Shown here one piece after another: positions 1 through 11,800 of a stretch of DNA of 64,000 nucleotides. Made by a program: the position numbers and the translations under genes. Where the stretch lies: contig NC_089464.1 in NCBI RefSeq assembly GCF_029203305.1, positions 868,001 to 932,000 of the forward strand, read 5' to 3'. Source of the DNA: Yamadazyma tenuis. Lineage: Eukaryota > Ascomycota > Pichiomycetes > Serinales > Debaryomycetaceae. Each line of letters opens with the position of its first letter. Position 1 is the first letter of the stretch. Below the pieces are notes generated by a model that saw only the letters and a list, made by a program, of their open reading frames with translations, was not told the origin of the DNA and searched no databases.

Positions 1-1897
1 AGTTCACATCAACAGATACAGATTTTCGTCCTAAAAGGGCTGGACTAGTTCCTGAGTCCAACCGAATAGAAGAATCGTCAACACCTCGAGCATAATCATA
101 TAACTTTTGACCCGTCTTTGGACCAAATACATTAATTAATCTTGACTTGGCAATTTTTCTCAAATCAGATACCTTCACTTCAGAAAGGGACTGTATTTCC
201 TGCTGGAACTTTTCTATAATAGAATAACCAACTCTAGGTAAGCTTCTCATTGGTATATCATCCAAAAACTCCTGAACATTTTCATTCAAGAACAAAATTC
301 CGTCTGGCTTGGACTTTTGGAGGGCTAACTTTGCAAGTAGAACGTTTCTTCCAACTCCCACACTAACTGTGCACTTAGTTAAGCGTTCGATGTCCGATTT
401 AATGAGGGTACAAAGTCTTATGATATGCTCCTGTAAATCACTCTCTTCACATTCACTGGCATACGAAGTGATGTCCAAAAGAGCTTCATCAACCAGTACT
501 GGGTAAATAGTATCAAAGTCTCCAGACCTTGATAATAAGTAATTGTAAAGCTCTGATGCATACTTTTCGTATAGGTCAAACTCATAATCGATGATACAAA
601 TATTGGGGTATAGATCTTTTGCAGATCTAATCCACATCCCATTTCTGATACCAAAACTACGAGCCACATAATTACAACTTGCAATATCCGAGGTATCGTT
701 CCCATGAGATACAACAATCGCATCCTTCTGGATGTCCAAATTAGGATGCTTCTGAGCAGAAGCGGTTGCGAAGAAGCAGTCGAAATCAAGATGCAAAATC
801 ATCTTTCTCGTCAGGTTCATATTCACTTTACTAGTACCTGCTTGGTAAACCATTTTCAAGAACTTGGCCCTTAGGTCGGCCTTCCAGGAACTTAAATGAT
901 GCAATCTTGAGTTAGCAAAAAAGTGAGGCAAGAAATCTGGGTGCTTAGCAGTCATAATAGAAGTCTTCTCAAGAGTCCGACCATCTTCATCTGCTCTAGA
1001 CCCATTGAGTTGCACTTTCTCGTCATCTAGTTGTTCTGCATTATTCAACTGTTCAGCCTCGTAGAAGTCTTCTAAAATATTTTGCTCGTCCTCATCAATA
1101 ATGTCTTCAGTGTTGAACTGGTGAATAGCAAAGGTATCCAGTTTTAGGTCAAGGCGCTGTTGGTCGTAGGAAACTTCTTGGAAGAGACGATACTTCTTCC
1201 AGTCTAAAAGTCTTCCCACTTCAACGCTATCTACAATCCACTTAGCTTTGACAACCTTGCAATTTTTGAATATTTGCTGCTTACGAGGAGTCAACTTGTC
1301 GCAAACGATATGAGTGGCAGAAGACTTGTTGGCTAAATGGGGCAAGAAAATCCCACCATAAATTATTACCAACCGGTGAATTTCGTTGATAGAAGGAACA
1401 GTATACCCATTCACATAAATAGTACATCCACGAAAGATAGGTTCTTGATAAGCCACTTGCCCCTGTAGCCCGCGTCGTTTCAAGTCCCAGTCCCTGTACG
1501 CCTCATCACGTAGTTGCTGTTTATCGTGTTTGTTTTGAAAATATACATCATATTGCCCAAACTCGTGTTTTGGTCCTATTCCAGACACTTCCTCATCTTC
1601 ACTAGTATCGGAATCCTGTTCACCTAGTTGTGCTGGTGGAATATGATTTTCTTGAGCAAGGAGAATGTCGTTGAATGAATCTGCAAACGGGTCAGAGCTG
1701 GCGAATTTACTCTCATTTGGAGTAGAAGCATCTATATCATTACGACCGGAAATACTAGGCGTATCTGGAAGGACGCGTTCCGTGCTGATGTGTGTCTGAG
1801 ACTGACTGAGGCTACTGACATGCGACAAGAGTTGGCTATCGTTCAAGGACTTCAAGAAGCTTCGATACTGCGCCGGGTTGTTGTGCTCATCATCCAT
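1..1897 (-). CDS. REV1: DNA repair protein Rev1 (Y-family deoxycytidyl transferase), 3' part cut off by the window edge
   Basis: Translesion synthesis protein that inserts dCMP opposite damaged bases and scaffolds polymerase zeta in the nucleus. About 632 residues are visible. A BRCT domain lies near residues 155-245 (GCTIYVNGYTVPS start, later WIVDSVEVGRLLDW). The Y-family catalytic core begins near residue 365 with the metal-binding HLDFDCFFA motif and continues with the DEA acidic pair at 470-471. It runs off the window inside the polymerase core, so the little-finger and C-terminal interaction domains are not seen. The start is the first in-frame ATG (MDDEHNNP); upstream the frame is open for a short distance without another ATG, then hits a stop. 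Residue 468, just before VDEA, is encoded by CTG at 496-494, where the family has serine. That is the best evidence here for CUG=Ser. It is divergent from CMD1, with 213 bp between the starts. Confidence 0.93.
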   Translation of the reverse strand, partial: MDDEHNNPAQYRSFLKSLNDSQLLSHVSSLSQSQTHISTERVLPDTPSISGRNDIDASTPNESKFASSDPFADSFNDILLAQENHIPPAQLGEQDSDTSEDEEVSGIGPKHEFGQYDVYFQNKHDKQQLRDEAYRDWDLKRRGLQGQVAYQEPIFRGCTIYVNGYTVPSINEIHRLVIIYGGIFLPHLANKSSATHIVCDKLTPRKQQIFKNCKVVKAKWIVDSVEVGRLLDWKKYRLFQEVSYDQQRLDLKLDTFAIHQFNTEDIIDEDEQNILEDFYEAEQLNNAEQLDDEKVQLNGSRADEDGRTLEKTSIMTAKHPDFLPHFFANSRLHHLSSWKADLRAKFLKMVYQAGTSKVNMNLTRKMILHLDFDCFFATASAQKHPNLDIQKDAIVVSHGNDTSDIASCNYVARSFGIRNGMWIRSAKDLYPNICIIDYEFDLYEKYASELYNYLLSRSGDFDTIYPVLVDEALLDITSYASECEESDLQEHIIRLCTLIKSDIERLTKCTVSVGVGRNVLLAKLALQKSKPDGILFLNENVQEFLDDIPMRSLPRVGYSIIEKFQQEIQSLSEVKVSDLRKIAKSRLINVFGPKTGQKLYDYARGVDDSSIRLDSGTSPALLGRKSVSVDVN

Positions 1898-2110
1898 AGC
1901 AACTTCATTCCATCTATTGATGAAGCTAATAATAGTAGCAGGCTTGTACAAATTCGCAGATGCGTGACGTGACTATACCAAATACGTTAGGGCAAACGAA
2001 GACAGCGCGCACTTTTATTTTGCTCACTTCGCAAGAACAAAAACATTATATTGATCGAATAACTATCTATACGTTTGCGTTTACTAGTTGCCTATCAAAA
2101 ATCTTACAAT

Positions 2111-2718
2111 ATGGTATGTTGTGGAATCTGTAAGGAGAATAATAGATCGTGATTGATTTACAAGCTTCCATTTTATGATGGCATCACAGTGTTTACATCG
2201 GGTGGTGGCGGATCAGCAATGGACGTTTGTTGTCATGGTAAATGTAATGATCACTACTAACAAGACATCAGGCTGAGAAATTATCCGAACAACAAATAGC
2301 TGAATTCAAGGAAGCCTTCTCCTTGTTTGACAAAGACAGTGATGGAAAGATCACCACCAAAGAATTGGGTACTGTAATGAGATCTTTGGGACAAAACCCA
2401 TCAGAAAGTGAATTGACTGATATGATAAACGAAGTTGACATAAACAATGATGGATCAATTGATTTCCCAGAGTTTTTGACTATGATGGCCAGAAAGATGA
2501 AGGATACCGACTCTGAAGCTGAAATTGCTGAGGCATTCAAGGTATTTGACAGAAATGGTGATGGTAAGATTTCTTCCGCTGAATTGAGACATGTTTTGAC
2601 CTCAATTGGTGAAAAGTTGTCTGATGCCGATGTCGACCAAATGATAAGAGAAGCTGACACCAATAATGATGGTGAAATCGATATTCAAGAATTCACCAAA
2701 TTGTTGTCTGCCAATTAA
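2111..2718 (+). CDS. CMD1: Calmodulin (two exons: 2111-2113 and 2272-2718)
   Basis: Ca2+ sensor that activates calcineurin and CaM kinases and takes part in bud growth and spindle-pole function. The joined product is 149 residues, the standard calmodulin length. Exon 1 is only the ATG; exon 2 begins GCT GAG AAA, giving [17 protein letters not shown]. Four EF-hand loops are visible at about residues 21-32, 57-68, 94-105 and 130-141. All have acidic or amide residues at positions 1, 3 and 5, Gly at 6 and Glu at 12. The fourth loop ([12 protein letters not shown]) looks competent for Ca2+, unlike the degenerate fourth site known in Saccharomyces cerevisiae. An unspliced reading would begin at an internal ATG and lose the first helix, so splicing is required. 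It converges on NUM1. Confidence 0.96.
2114..2271 (+). other. Intron in CMD1, placed directly after the start codon
   Basis: 158-nt spliceosomal intron. The 5' splice site is GTATGT at 2114. A perfect TACTAAC branch box lies near 2255-2261, and the 3' site is CATCAG ending at 2271. Removing it restores the calmodulin N terminus in frame. Confidence 0.93.
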
Positions 2719-2826
2719 TTGTGAAAATTCATTTCTCTAACTATGCAGTATTTTCTGTATGGATGGATATTCTGATAAATTTAGTGTTAATAATAAACAT
2801 ATCCATTATTTATGTTATGTACTTAT

Positions 2827-5800
2827 CTATTGTTTCAACGAATTAAATCTGCTGACTCTAACTGATGATCTTTGTCTGAATAATTGCGAAGGGGTCGAAG
2901 AAACTCTCTTTCTTGGATACGCCCTTCTGTCTCCAGCATTCTGGTAGAAACTGTCTTGTTCTTCTTGTTCACCATCCTCATCTTCTTCGAATATAGCACT
3001 TTCTTGATCGAAGGTGATTTCATTCAAATCTCGGTTAATCATGTATCTCAAGGCATTGAACCAAACATTGTGTCTTCTTCTGTTAGAACAAGTGAACTTG
3101 ATGGATCTCGTTTGAGAATGAACAACAATACTCTTATGGTATAAACCAGTAGGTAATGGGTTATTGTCATCTACACTTTCCACGCTGACAATTGCTGCAG
3201 CTCTGGTTTTAGCAGGACTAGGATTGGATAAGGAAGGATTGACTGTCGACCAATAGAGTGTCAACGAATATGGATGGACCCAGAAGTATCTCTCGTGACG
3301 GCTTTCACGAATAGACGTGAATGGTCCCAATCTCCGGTGATACTTCCATACGAATTCACCAATTACCACTTGAGTGATGGCAGGGATCATCGACCTGTCA
3401 GTTAGCGAAACATTGGTAGCCATGGAAAGTATGCCTGTAGTGTTTACGGTATCAGTGAAACTGTGGGCATTGGAATGAATTGATAAGTTTGATCTCGACA
3501 TGTGTGGTTGATGAGCCATGCTCTTCGAACCTGGTGAGGTGATGGTGGAGGTACGCACTGGCGTAGCGAACCTGGCAACCAGAGCTATTTCTGGGCTTGC
3601 CTTCAGTGAAGGAGTGGGTGACTCAACGTCACTGGTAATAGTAGGAGGAACCAATATATCATCTTCGTGGACATAACCACGCTTCTCTGCATTCTTCTTG
3701 AAGACTTCATCCGAAACCTTTTCAATATTCAAGCCTTCATTTCTTAACAACTTGGTGTAATAGGAAGTAGGGATAGCTGTCACCTTTGAGGTGTCAGGTT
3801 CTCTCATGGCAGTAGTAGGAATGAAAGCATTACCTGGTAATACAAGGTACCCCAAGGCCTTTCCAGCTTTTGAAAAGTTAGCCGAATTGCTGACAATCTC
3901 CTTGGAAGCTTGAAGTGTTTCAAGGTCTCTTTTTGAAATGGGAACTAACCCAAACTGTGCAGCGACAGTACTGATTTGGTCACCAGTAATGTTCTCAATC
4001 TGAGACTTCTTGAGCTGCTCATACTCTTCTCTAGTTAAGGAGAATAATCCTAATTCAGCCAGTTTTGTCATCACCACTTCTTTTGTAATGTCTGCTTCCT
4101 TTTGGGATAATTCGAAGATTTTCGAGTCTTTTTCTGCCAAATCTTGTTTGTACGTAAGCAACTCCGCTTCAGAAATCATCACTAAGGCATGCTCTTTCAA
4201 GTACTCCTCTACATCTTGTTCATCGGGCTTTTTACCCAACAAGCTGATATACTCGTCGTCCTTAATAACAACCATACCAATCCTAGCAGCACTCAAAGAT
4301 AATTCCTCTTCATCCAATAAGAAAGACTCTTCTGCGTCAACGAAATTGTTCTCGTCACTGAAAATAGACCCATCTCTAGAGATTCTTCTATTAGCTCTAA
4401 TAGAAGAGGCAATGTTATTGGATGGCTTGTCGATAGCTTTAGTCTTAGTTTCATCAGGGGGAGTAGTCAATTTCTCGAACTCAGCCAAGGGCAAAAATTT
4501 AAATCCTTCATTAGTAAAAGTTTCGATGATGGAAGTTTTCTCGGTGTCTGCTCCTCTTAGAAGAGTCTCCACTGTTCCTAGTTTAGTTGACTCGTTCAAT
4601 TGATCGAGCTCAACTTGGTCAACCAACACTTTTCCAAGTTTCTTAGCTTTCGTTTCAATGGGCTCTGATATAGTAGTTTTCATTTGGTTAAACTCTCCAA
4701 TTGGAAGAATGAACATACTCAGCTCCTCTGCCTTTTCTAATAAATATTCAAGGCTTGGAGAATCATACTCCTCTTGACTGATAACCACTAATCCCTCCTC
4801 TTTGGCTCTTTGCTCTAACGGTTTTGAATATATTTCTCTCAACTCCTTCAACTCTTCTGATGGTAAAACTTCCATTCCATTATCAGCAGCTTTAGCTCTT
4901 ATCATCTCTAATGAAGGCATGTTGGCCTTGAAAATCAAATCATCGTATTCTTGGTTTGTTAATACCTTTTTGCTTTCTTCTTGAGCTCTCATTTCTAATG
5001 ATTTACTGGAATTGGTTGCTAAGCTACTGTACTCTTCATCAGTAACAAGAGTATAAGACAAGGCCTTAGCCTTCTGGATCAAGTGTTCAAAAGAAGGCCT
5101 TGCAATTTGATTGTTCAAAGCTTCTAAGTCAGCTATTGTGATTACAGTCAAATTCTTCTTCGACGCCTTATCTTCAAGTGGCTCATCAAATGAACGCTTC
5201 AAATCATGTAATTCTTCGGATGATATTAATTCATGGCCAAAAGCATTAGCATGAATTGCTACAGCTTCCATAGTGGGCAGAAGTAATTTGTTATATTCTT
5301 CTGGACTCAAAAGCTTCATGCTCTCTCTAGTAGCCCTTGCTTCCAATGTCTCGTTAGCAGCATCTTTGAGAGATACAAATTCTGTAGCAGCAACGATTGC
5401 AAATCCAGATCTTTCGGTGTGCGCTTTCAAAGATTCCAAGGTTGGGTGGTTCAACTTCTCCAAGATTTCATTATGCTCAGAAATTGGAAGAATATGAAGA
5501 CCTTCTTTCTGTGCCTTTGACTCTAGTGGTTCTTCAAGATCTTTCTTTATCAGCTCGAATTCGGCTTCAGGAACCAATACAAAGCCAGATTCCAAGGCTT
5601 GATCCTTTATAGGTTTGTTAGCCTTTTGTTTGAAATCTTCAAATTCGTCTGTGGAAACTACAACATGCTTGAGAGCGGATGATTTCTGCTTAAGATACTC
5701 CAAGTCTGGACTCTCATAGCTCAGTTCTAACTGGGCAAGTCTGGAAGTGTTTTCCTTGTGAGTAGACTCGTCCAATAACACCTTGTTAAGGGCCTTGGCC

Positions 5801-8800
5801 TTTACTTCAATTGGCTCATTTGCAGTTTGTTCAAGAGTCTTGAACTTATCAGCAGGAAGAATTACGTGATTCTTGGAGCTGGCAAGCTCTCTTAAATGCT
5901 CGACTGGAGGATCCTTACTCAACGTTTCCAACTGTTCAAATTCAACTCTTGGGATTACAACATGATCATGAGATTCAGCTTTAAGTTTTACATGAGACAA
6001 GTCAGGAGCCTTGATAATTGATTTCAACAGTTCATGTTCCTCATGAGACAACAAGACTTTACCCTGTGACTTGGCATGATCATCAAGTGAGGTGGATTTA
6101 TGGTCTCTTAAACTCTTTAATTCAGCTGCTCCTAAAATACTAAAACCAAGAGCAGCAGCTTTTGCTGCCAATCTCTCATGGCTTGGGTTTTCTGCCTTCT
6201 CTTGCAACTCTTTGAATTCGTCCATTGCCAATAACTTAATATTGGCCTTTGTGGCGGCCTCTTCAATGGTCTCTTCTGCTTGAGCCCTCAAATCTCTGTA
6301 CTCGGATTCCTCGATGAGAACGAGTTTGTTATTTTGAGCATGTTTTCTTAACTCGTCCACCGAAGGACTATCAGCTCTCTTTCTCAAACTGATAAGCTCA
6401 TCAACACCTATAATGGACATTCCTGTTTCCCTGGCTTTTTCATCAATGCTCTTGTTTGCTTCTCTTTTCAAATACTCATAATCCTTAAAATCGATAACCA
6501 CTGATCCATGAGTCTTGGCTTTTTCAGTAAGATGGTCAATGGAAGGTGTCTCAGCATTATGGTGAAGTTTTGATAATGCATCCGTTGCCATAACACCTAA
6601 TCCTAATCCAGCACCAAGTCTGACAATATCATCACGAGTTGGGGAATTTGCTAACTGGTTCAATTCTTTATAGGAATCATTCGTAATAACTTTATAACCC
6701 ATAATCGCAGACTTTTCTGTTAAGAAACTCAAAGATGGTTCTTCAATTTGCTTATTCAAAGAATCATAATGGATTTTCTCAACCGTAATCAAGCCATATC
6801 CTTTAGCATGCTTTTGGACATCAGCCTTACTTGGTTGCAACAATTGCTCATACTCAGACTCCAGAATAACAACAGCTTGATGAGCTGTCGCTTTTTCTTT
6901 GATGTGGTCAATGTCAGGCTTGTTCAATTTAGACAAGGAGTAATCATAGCTGGATTTGTCAACGACAACCAAACCTTTAATTGCAGCCTTTTCTTCGAGG
7001 AACCCACTCGAAGGGGATTCGAAGTTTTCCTTGAGGCTTCTTAACTCCTTGCTTGAAATAAGAGCAAGGTCAAGCTTAAGAGCCTTGCTTTCCAAGTACT
7101 CTCTCGATGGATTTTCAGTCTTATTGTTTAACTCTTCAAGTTTTATGCATTCAATAGTCTCATAACCAACAGCCTTAGACTTTTCTTGCAAATATTCAAG
7201 ATCTGGTTGTTCGATGGACTGTACCATTCTATTGTAGACAGGAGATTCAACAACCACAAGATCCAAGTCCTTGGAGGCAGCCTTTATGAAGTTCACGTCT
7301 GGGTTACTGACTATGTTTTTTAAATCGTTATATTCAACCTTGGATACCACTACCAAACCTGCGCTTTCAGCCTTTTTCTCAAGGTGCTCTCTTGTTGGAG
7401 CAGAGATTAAAGACAAAAGTTCTTGGTACTCAGACGTGGAGACGACAGTATTATCAAACGATTTCGCATGGAGTTTCAAGTAGCTCAAATCTGGTTTGTC
7501 TAGTTTTTCCTTCAAGTCTTTTAATTCATCTCGGCTAATTACCACATCACCATTTTTCTCAGCATGCTTCCTGATTTGGTCTCCAGTTGGGTTTTGTGTG
7601 GAGTCGGTTAACTGCTTCAAAGATGCAACACCAATCAATGACATTCCAAGAGCACTAGCATGCATAGCCAAAAAGTCTTTAGGTGGAGATATTAAATGGT
7701 TCTTCATTTCATCATGCTCCTTTTCTGGTATTGTCACATAATCGTAAGTTTTGGATTTATTTTGCAAGTACTCCAAAGTTGGACTTTCAAGAGATTGCTT
7801 GATACTCGACAATTCTTCAGAATCAATAAGGGTAGAATGATAAGCTCCAACCTTTGACTGGAGATACTCCTTACTAGGATTCTCAATAATGTCCTTCATC
7901 TGCTCATACTTGTAGATAGGAAGAGCTATCATACTCAAGAGAGCAGCTTTTTCAATCACCTTTTCTTTATTGAAGTCGTTTGCCTCTGATAATAACGTCT
8001 TATGTTGTTCGTCAGATAGAGTAACAATGCCTCTGGTCTTAGCCTTTTCTTCGATATATTCTTGCGTAGGAGACTCAATAAAATCTTTCAATGATTTAAG
8101 TACAGCCTTATCAATAAATTCTCCCCCGTGGCGTGCAGCAAATGTTTCTACATCTTTCTTAGTTGGATTCAACATCGACTCATGCTGTTCTTTTGGAATA
8201 AAAACGTGATTAATCTTGGCTGCCTTCTCGGACAAATGAGTCAAAGGAGGATCTTGAGTGAGTTTAAGAAGATCATTGTAATGATCTTGTTCTGTTACAA
8301 CAAATCCAAGTGACTCTGCCTTCGCTTTAATATACAGTAAAGACGGGTTGTTAGCAAGTTTTGTGAGGGATTCATGTTCGTCTTTATCGATAAGATTCAT
8401 GTTCAAAGTTGAAGCTACTTGGCGGATGTGATCCAAAGGAGGATTGTCTGCGAGGAGTTGAAGTGTTTCGAGCTCATCGTTGTCCACTAAAGCATGTCCA
8501 TGGTTGACAGCCTTTTCTTTAAGGTGGGCAAGATCTGGGGACTCAGCTCTTTGCTTGAGATTCTTCAATTCAGCTTCTCTAAGTGTTACCAATCCAATGG
8601 CACCTGCAATTTTCGACAAATGACTCTCGTCTGGCCTGTTTGCATTCTTCTGAAGGGTTTGATGTTCTTCAAAAGGAATAAGCACATGCTTATTCCTACT
8701 AGCATGAACATTAATTTCCTCGATAGAAGGCTCACGAGCCAGCTTGACAGTTTCCCTATACTCCGAATCGGAAATAATGACATGTCCCAAACCAGTCGCT

Positions 8801-11800
8801 TTTGACTTTATGTGATTCAAGTCTGGGTTGTTGGCTTTCGTAGATATATCCTCGAATTCTTCATTTGACACCACGTGATAACCGTAGTCTTTTGATTTTT
8901 CAATTATATGTTCGAGAGTTGGAGAATTTGCTGTCTGAAGTAATGAATTGTGATCTTCGGTATTCAAAGTTACCAAATCATACTTGGGGGCAATTTCTTT
9001 AACCTTCTCTACGGATGGATTTTCCGCTCTCAACTTCAAAGCTTCATGAGCAGTACCAGCTAATGCAACAAGACCAGCTGCTTCCGCAACCTTATGAATA
9101 TGGTCTTTGGGAGGATCGTGTGCCAATTGCTTAAGTTTTTGGTATTCATCAACCCTAACAGGAACCATGTGATGCCTTTCAGCCGTACGCTTGATATGGT
9201 CAACCTCGGGGCTGTGTGCCAAATGTTGAAGAGAGTTCAAGTTGTTGGTTGGGATAGCAGAGTAACCTAATGCTTCTGCATGGGTTATCAACTCTTCAGG
9301 AGTTGGTTTATTGACTTTCCTCGAAAGATCATTATAGACATCCTTCTTCACTAGAAGAGATTCGAATCCATTAGCCTTATCTTTGATATAATCTTCCGTT
9401 GGGTGCTCAATTTGTTTGTATAATTCATTGAGCTTCTCTATCTCGAGTGTAGAAAATCCAAGAAGGGTCGCCTTGCTAGACAAATACTCCAAAGAAGGGG
9501 ATTCGATTGCCTTTTGCAACTTTTCATTCTCCAGGCTCGATAAGACAATGTGATCTCTTAGGGCTGCAACCTTGGTGATATGGTCTATGCCTGGGTTGGT
9601 TGCTATTTCCTTTAAACTTCTATGGTCATTGGTGCTCAATAAAACATGATCGTTGAACTCGGCCTTCTGTTTAATAACATCTAAAGGCGGATTGTCCACC
9701 AAATCGTTCAAGCTGTCTAATACCTGCTTTTCGATAACCGAATATCCGACGAGATGAGCCTTCTCTTGAATAAAGTCTAAAGATGGATCTTGTTCTAACT
9801 GCTTCAATCTAGTCAATTCTTGTGATTCCACTAAGGTGTGGCCCTTTATGGCTGCCTTAATGGATAAGTCTTCCAATGTTGGATCATTAGCAACCTTATA
9901 CATATTAGTGTATTCCTTCCTCTGCAAAGTCACCAAATCGTGGTTCTCTGCATGAGCTTTGACTTGACTGAGTGTTGGAGTATTAGCAGACTTCTGTAAG
10001 TCCTGTAAGTCCTTTGTCTTTATGGTAGAAAAGCCTAATGAACTAGCCTTTATTGTCATGGAGTCAATTGACGGATTTTCAACAGCATCAACAAGGCTCT
10101 TATGCTCTTCCAAAGACAATAAAATTTGGCCATGGGCATGCCCTAGGGACCGAATATGTTCAAGACTTGGCTCATGGGCTAATGACTTCATGGTCTCGTA
10201 TTCAGCAATTGGAACAGCGATCATGCCTAATTCAGTAGCTCTCTTAGAGACTGAATTAGAGTCTGGGTTCACTAACTTTTCATGAGTATCCTTATCGAGA
10301 ACGATCGAGCCAATTTCGGATGCCTTGGATTGTAAATGTTCGGCTGAAGGTGAATTTGCAAGCTTTACAAGTTGGTCGTAGAAGCTTGATGATGAAATTA
10401 TTAATCCAAGTTCATTTGCTTTGGATTTGATGTAATCCTTGGATGGCTTTTCATGGTCAATTACAAGAGTTTGGTAACCATCGAAAGCTTCTTGAGAAAT
10501 GAGGACCATATTCCTTTCCTTGCACTTCTCTATCAAGTATGACTCTGATGGAGAAGACAACTCCTCGATTTTGCTGTGGAGAGATTCAAGTTCTTTGTGC
10601 TTCAAGGTTGATAATCCCATTTTCTCAGCATTCGAAGTAATATATTGGACAGATGGTTCGTGGTAAGCTTTCTTGGTACTGTTCAACTCGTTGATCTCAG
10701 CACTTGGTAATGTGACTATTCCCATCAACTCCAATCTCTTCCTCATCTCTTTCTCACTCAAAAGATCATCATACTCTTGAGTTGTCAAAGGAACAAAACC
10801 CCTTTCTTTAGTAAAGTCCTTGAGTCTGTCATCATTGATTGACGTAATGTCGTTGGAGAGAAGCTCTTCGTATTTATCGAATGGAATCAAAATCAAGTTG
10901 TTATCTCTAGCATAGTCTTCAATTTGCTTCTTTGGTTGAACATCAGCCCCTAATAAGTCCTTTGATAATATTGATCTAGAGTCTCCACGTTCCTCCACAT
11001 CCGAGTCATCCGAATCTGAATTAACCAAGATTGGCATGGTATGATCACCAGTGGCAACAGCAAAGTTAACTTCTTTAGGCTCATGGCGTGGTAAATCAAG
11101 CTCAGAGTCCATGATAGTAGTACTATTCAACATAGATAATCTCTTTGCCTCGACACCATCCAAATCTTCACCAATAAAATCTTCCCACTTACCTTCTTCT
11201 GTTGGAAAGTCCAGAGAACTTTCTTCGTTTCCAAATATCATGAATTTAGAACTCCGTTTAGAGGGTGATAAAACCGCTGGGCTTCTATTCGATGGTGAAG
11301 CCAATTCAGACATTGTCTTCAACTTTTTAGAGAGTTTTGAACTCTTATTAGGTGAAATGCTCTCAAGTGATTTGTTGGCATCAGCTCTATACTTCAACAA
11401 AGTCGATCTCAACTTCGAAATTGTTCTATTGGAGTGATTCAAGGAAGCTCTCAAAGTCTCGATTTCCAACGCAGGGTTTCCATGATCGGTTTCAGGCAAC
11501 TCATGAGGGTTTACATCGATCATAAGGGAGTCGAAATCTATGGATTCATTGTCAGAATTATCGTCTTTGATGCTGGGAGGTATTAATAAATCGGAATTTA
11601 CAGCAATTGACTTGGATTGGGTTGATCCAGCTGCTTTGCTTTGCAATTGTACAGTCAAATGATCATTCTCATCATTCAATTGCTGGATTCGGTCATTGAG
11701 TAACGCGAGATCCTTGCTGTGGTTCAATTTGACCTTTTCAGCCTGTTCATAGTAAGTATTAAACTTGACTTGAAGATCTTCGTGAAGTTTCTGGTAGTTG

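Noticed and set aside
418..789. 123-codon minus-strand ORF
   Set aside because: Shadow frame of REV1, which reads through the same stretch in another frame with family motifs.
2268..2663. 131-codon ORF opposite calmodulin
   Set aside because: Antisense shadow of the calmodulin exon; no motif of its own.
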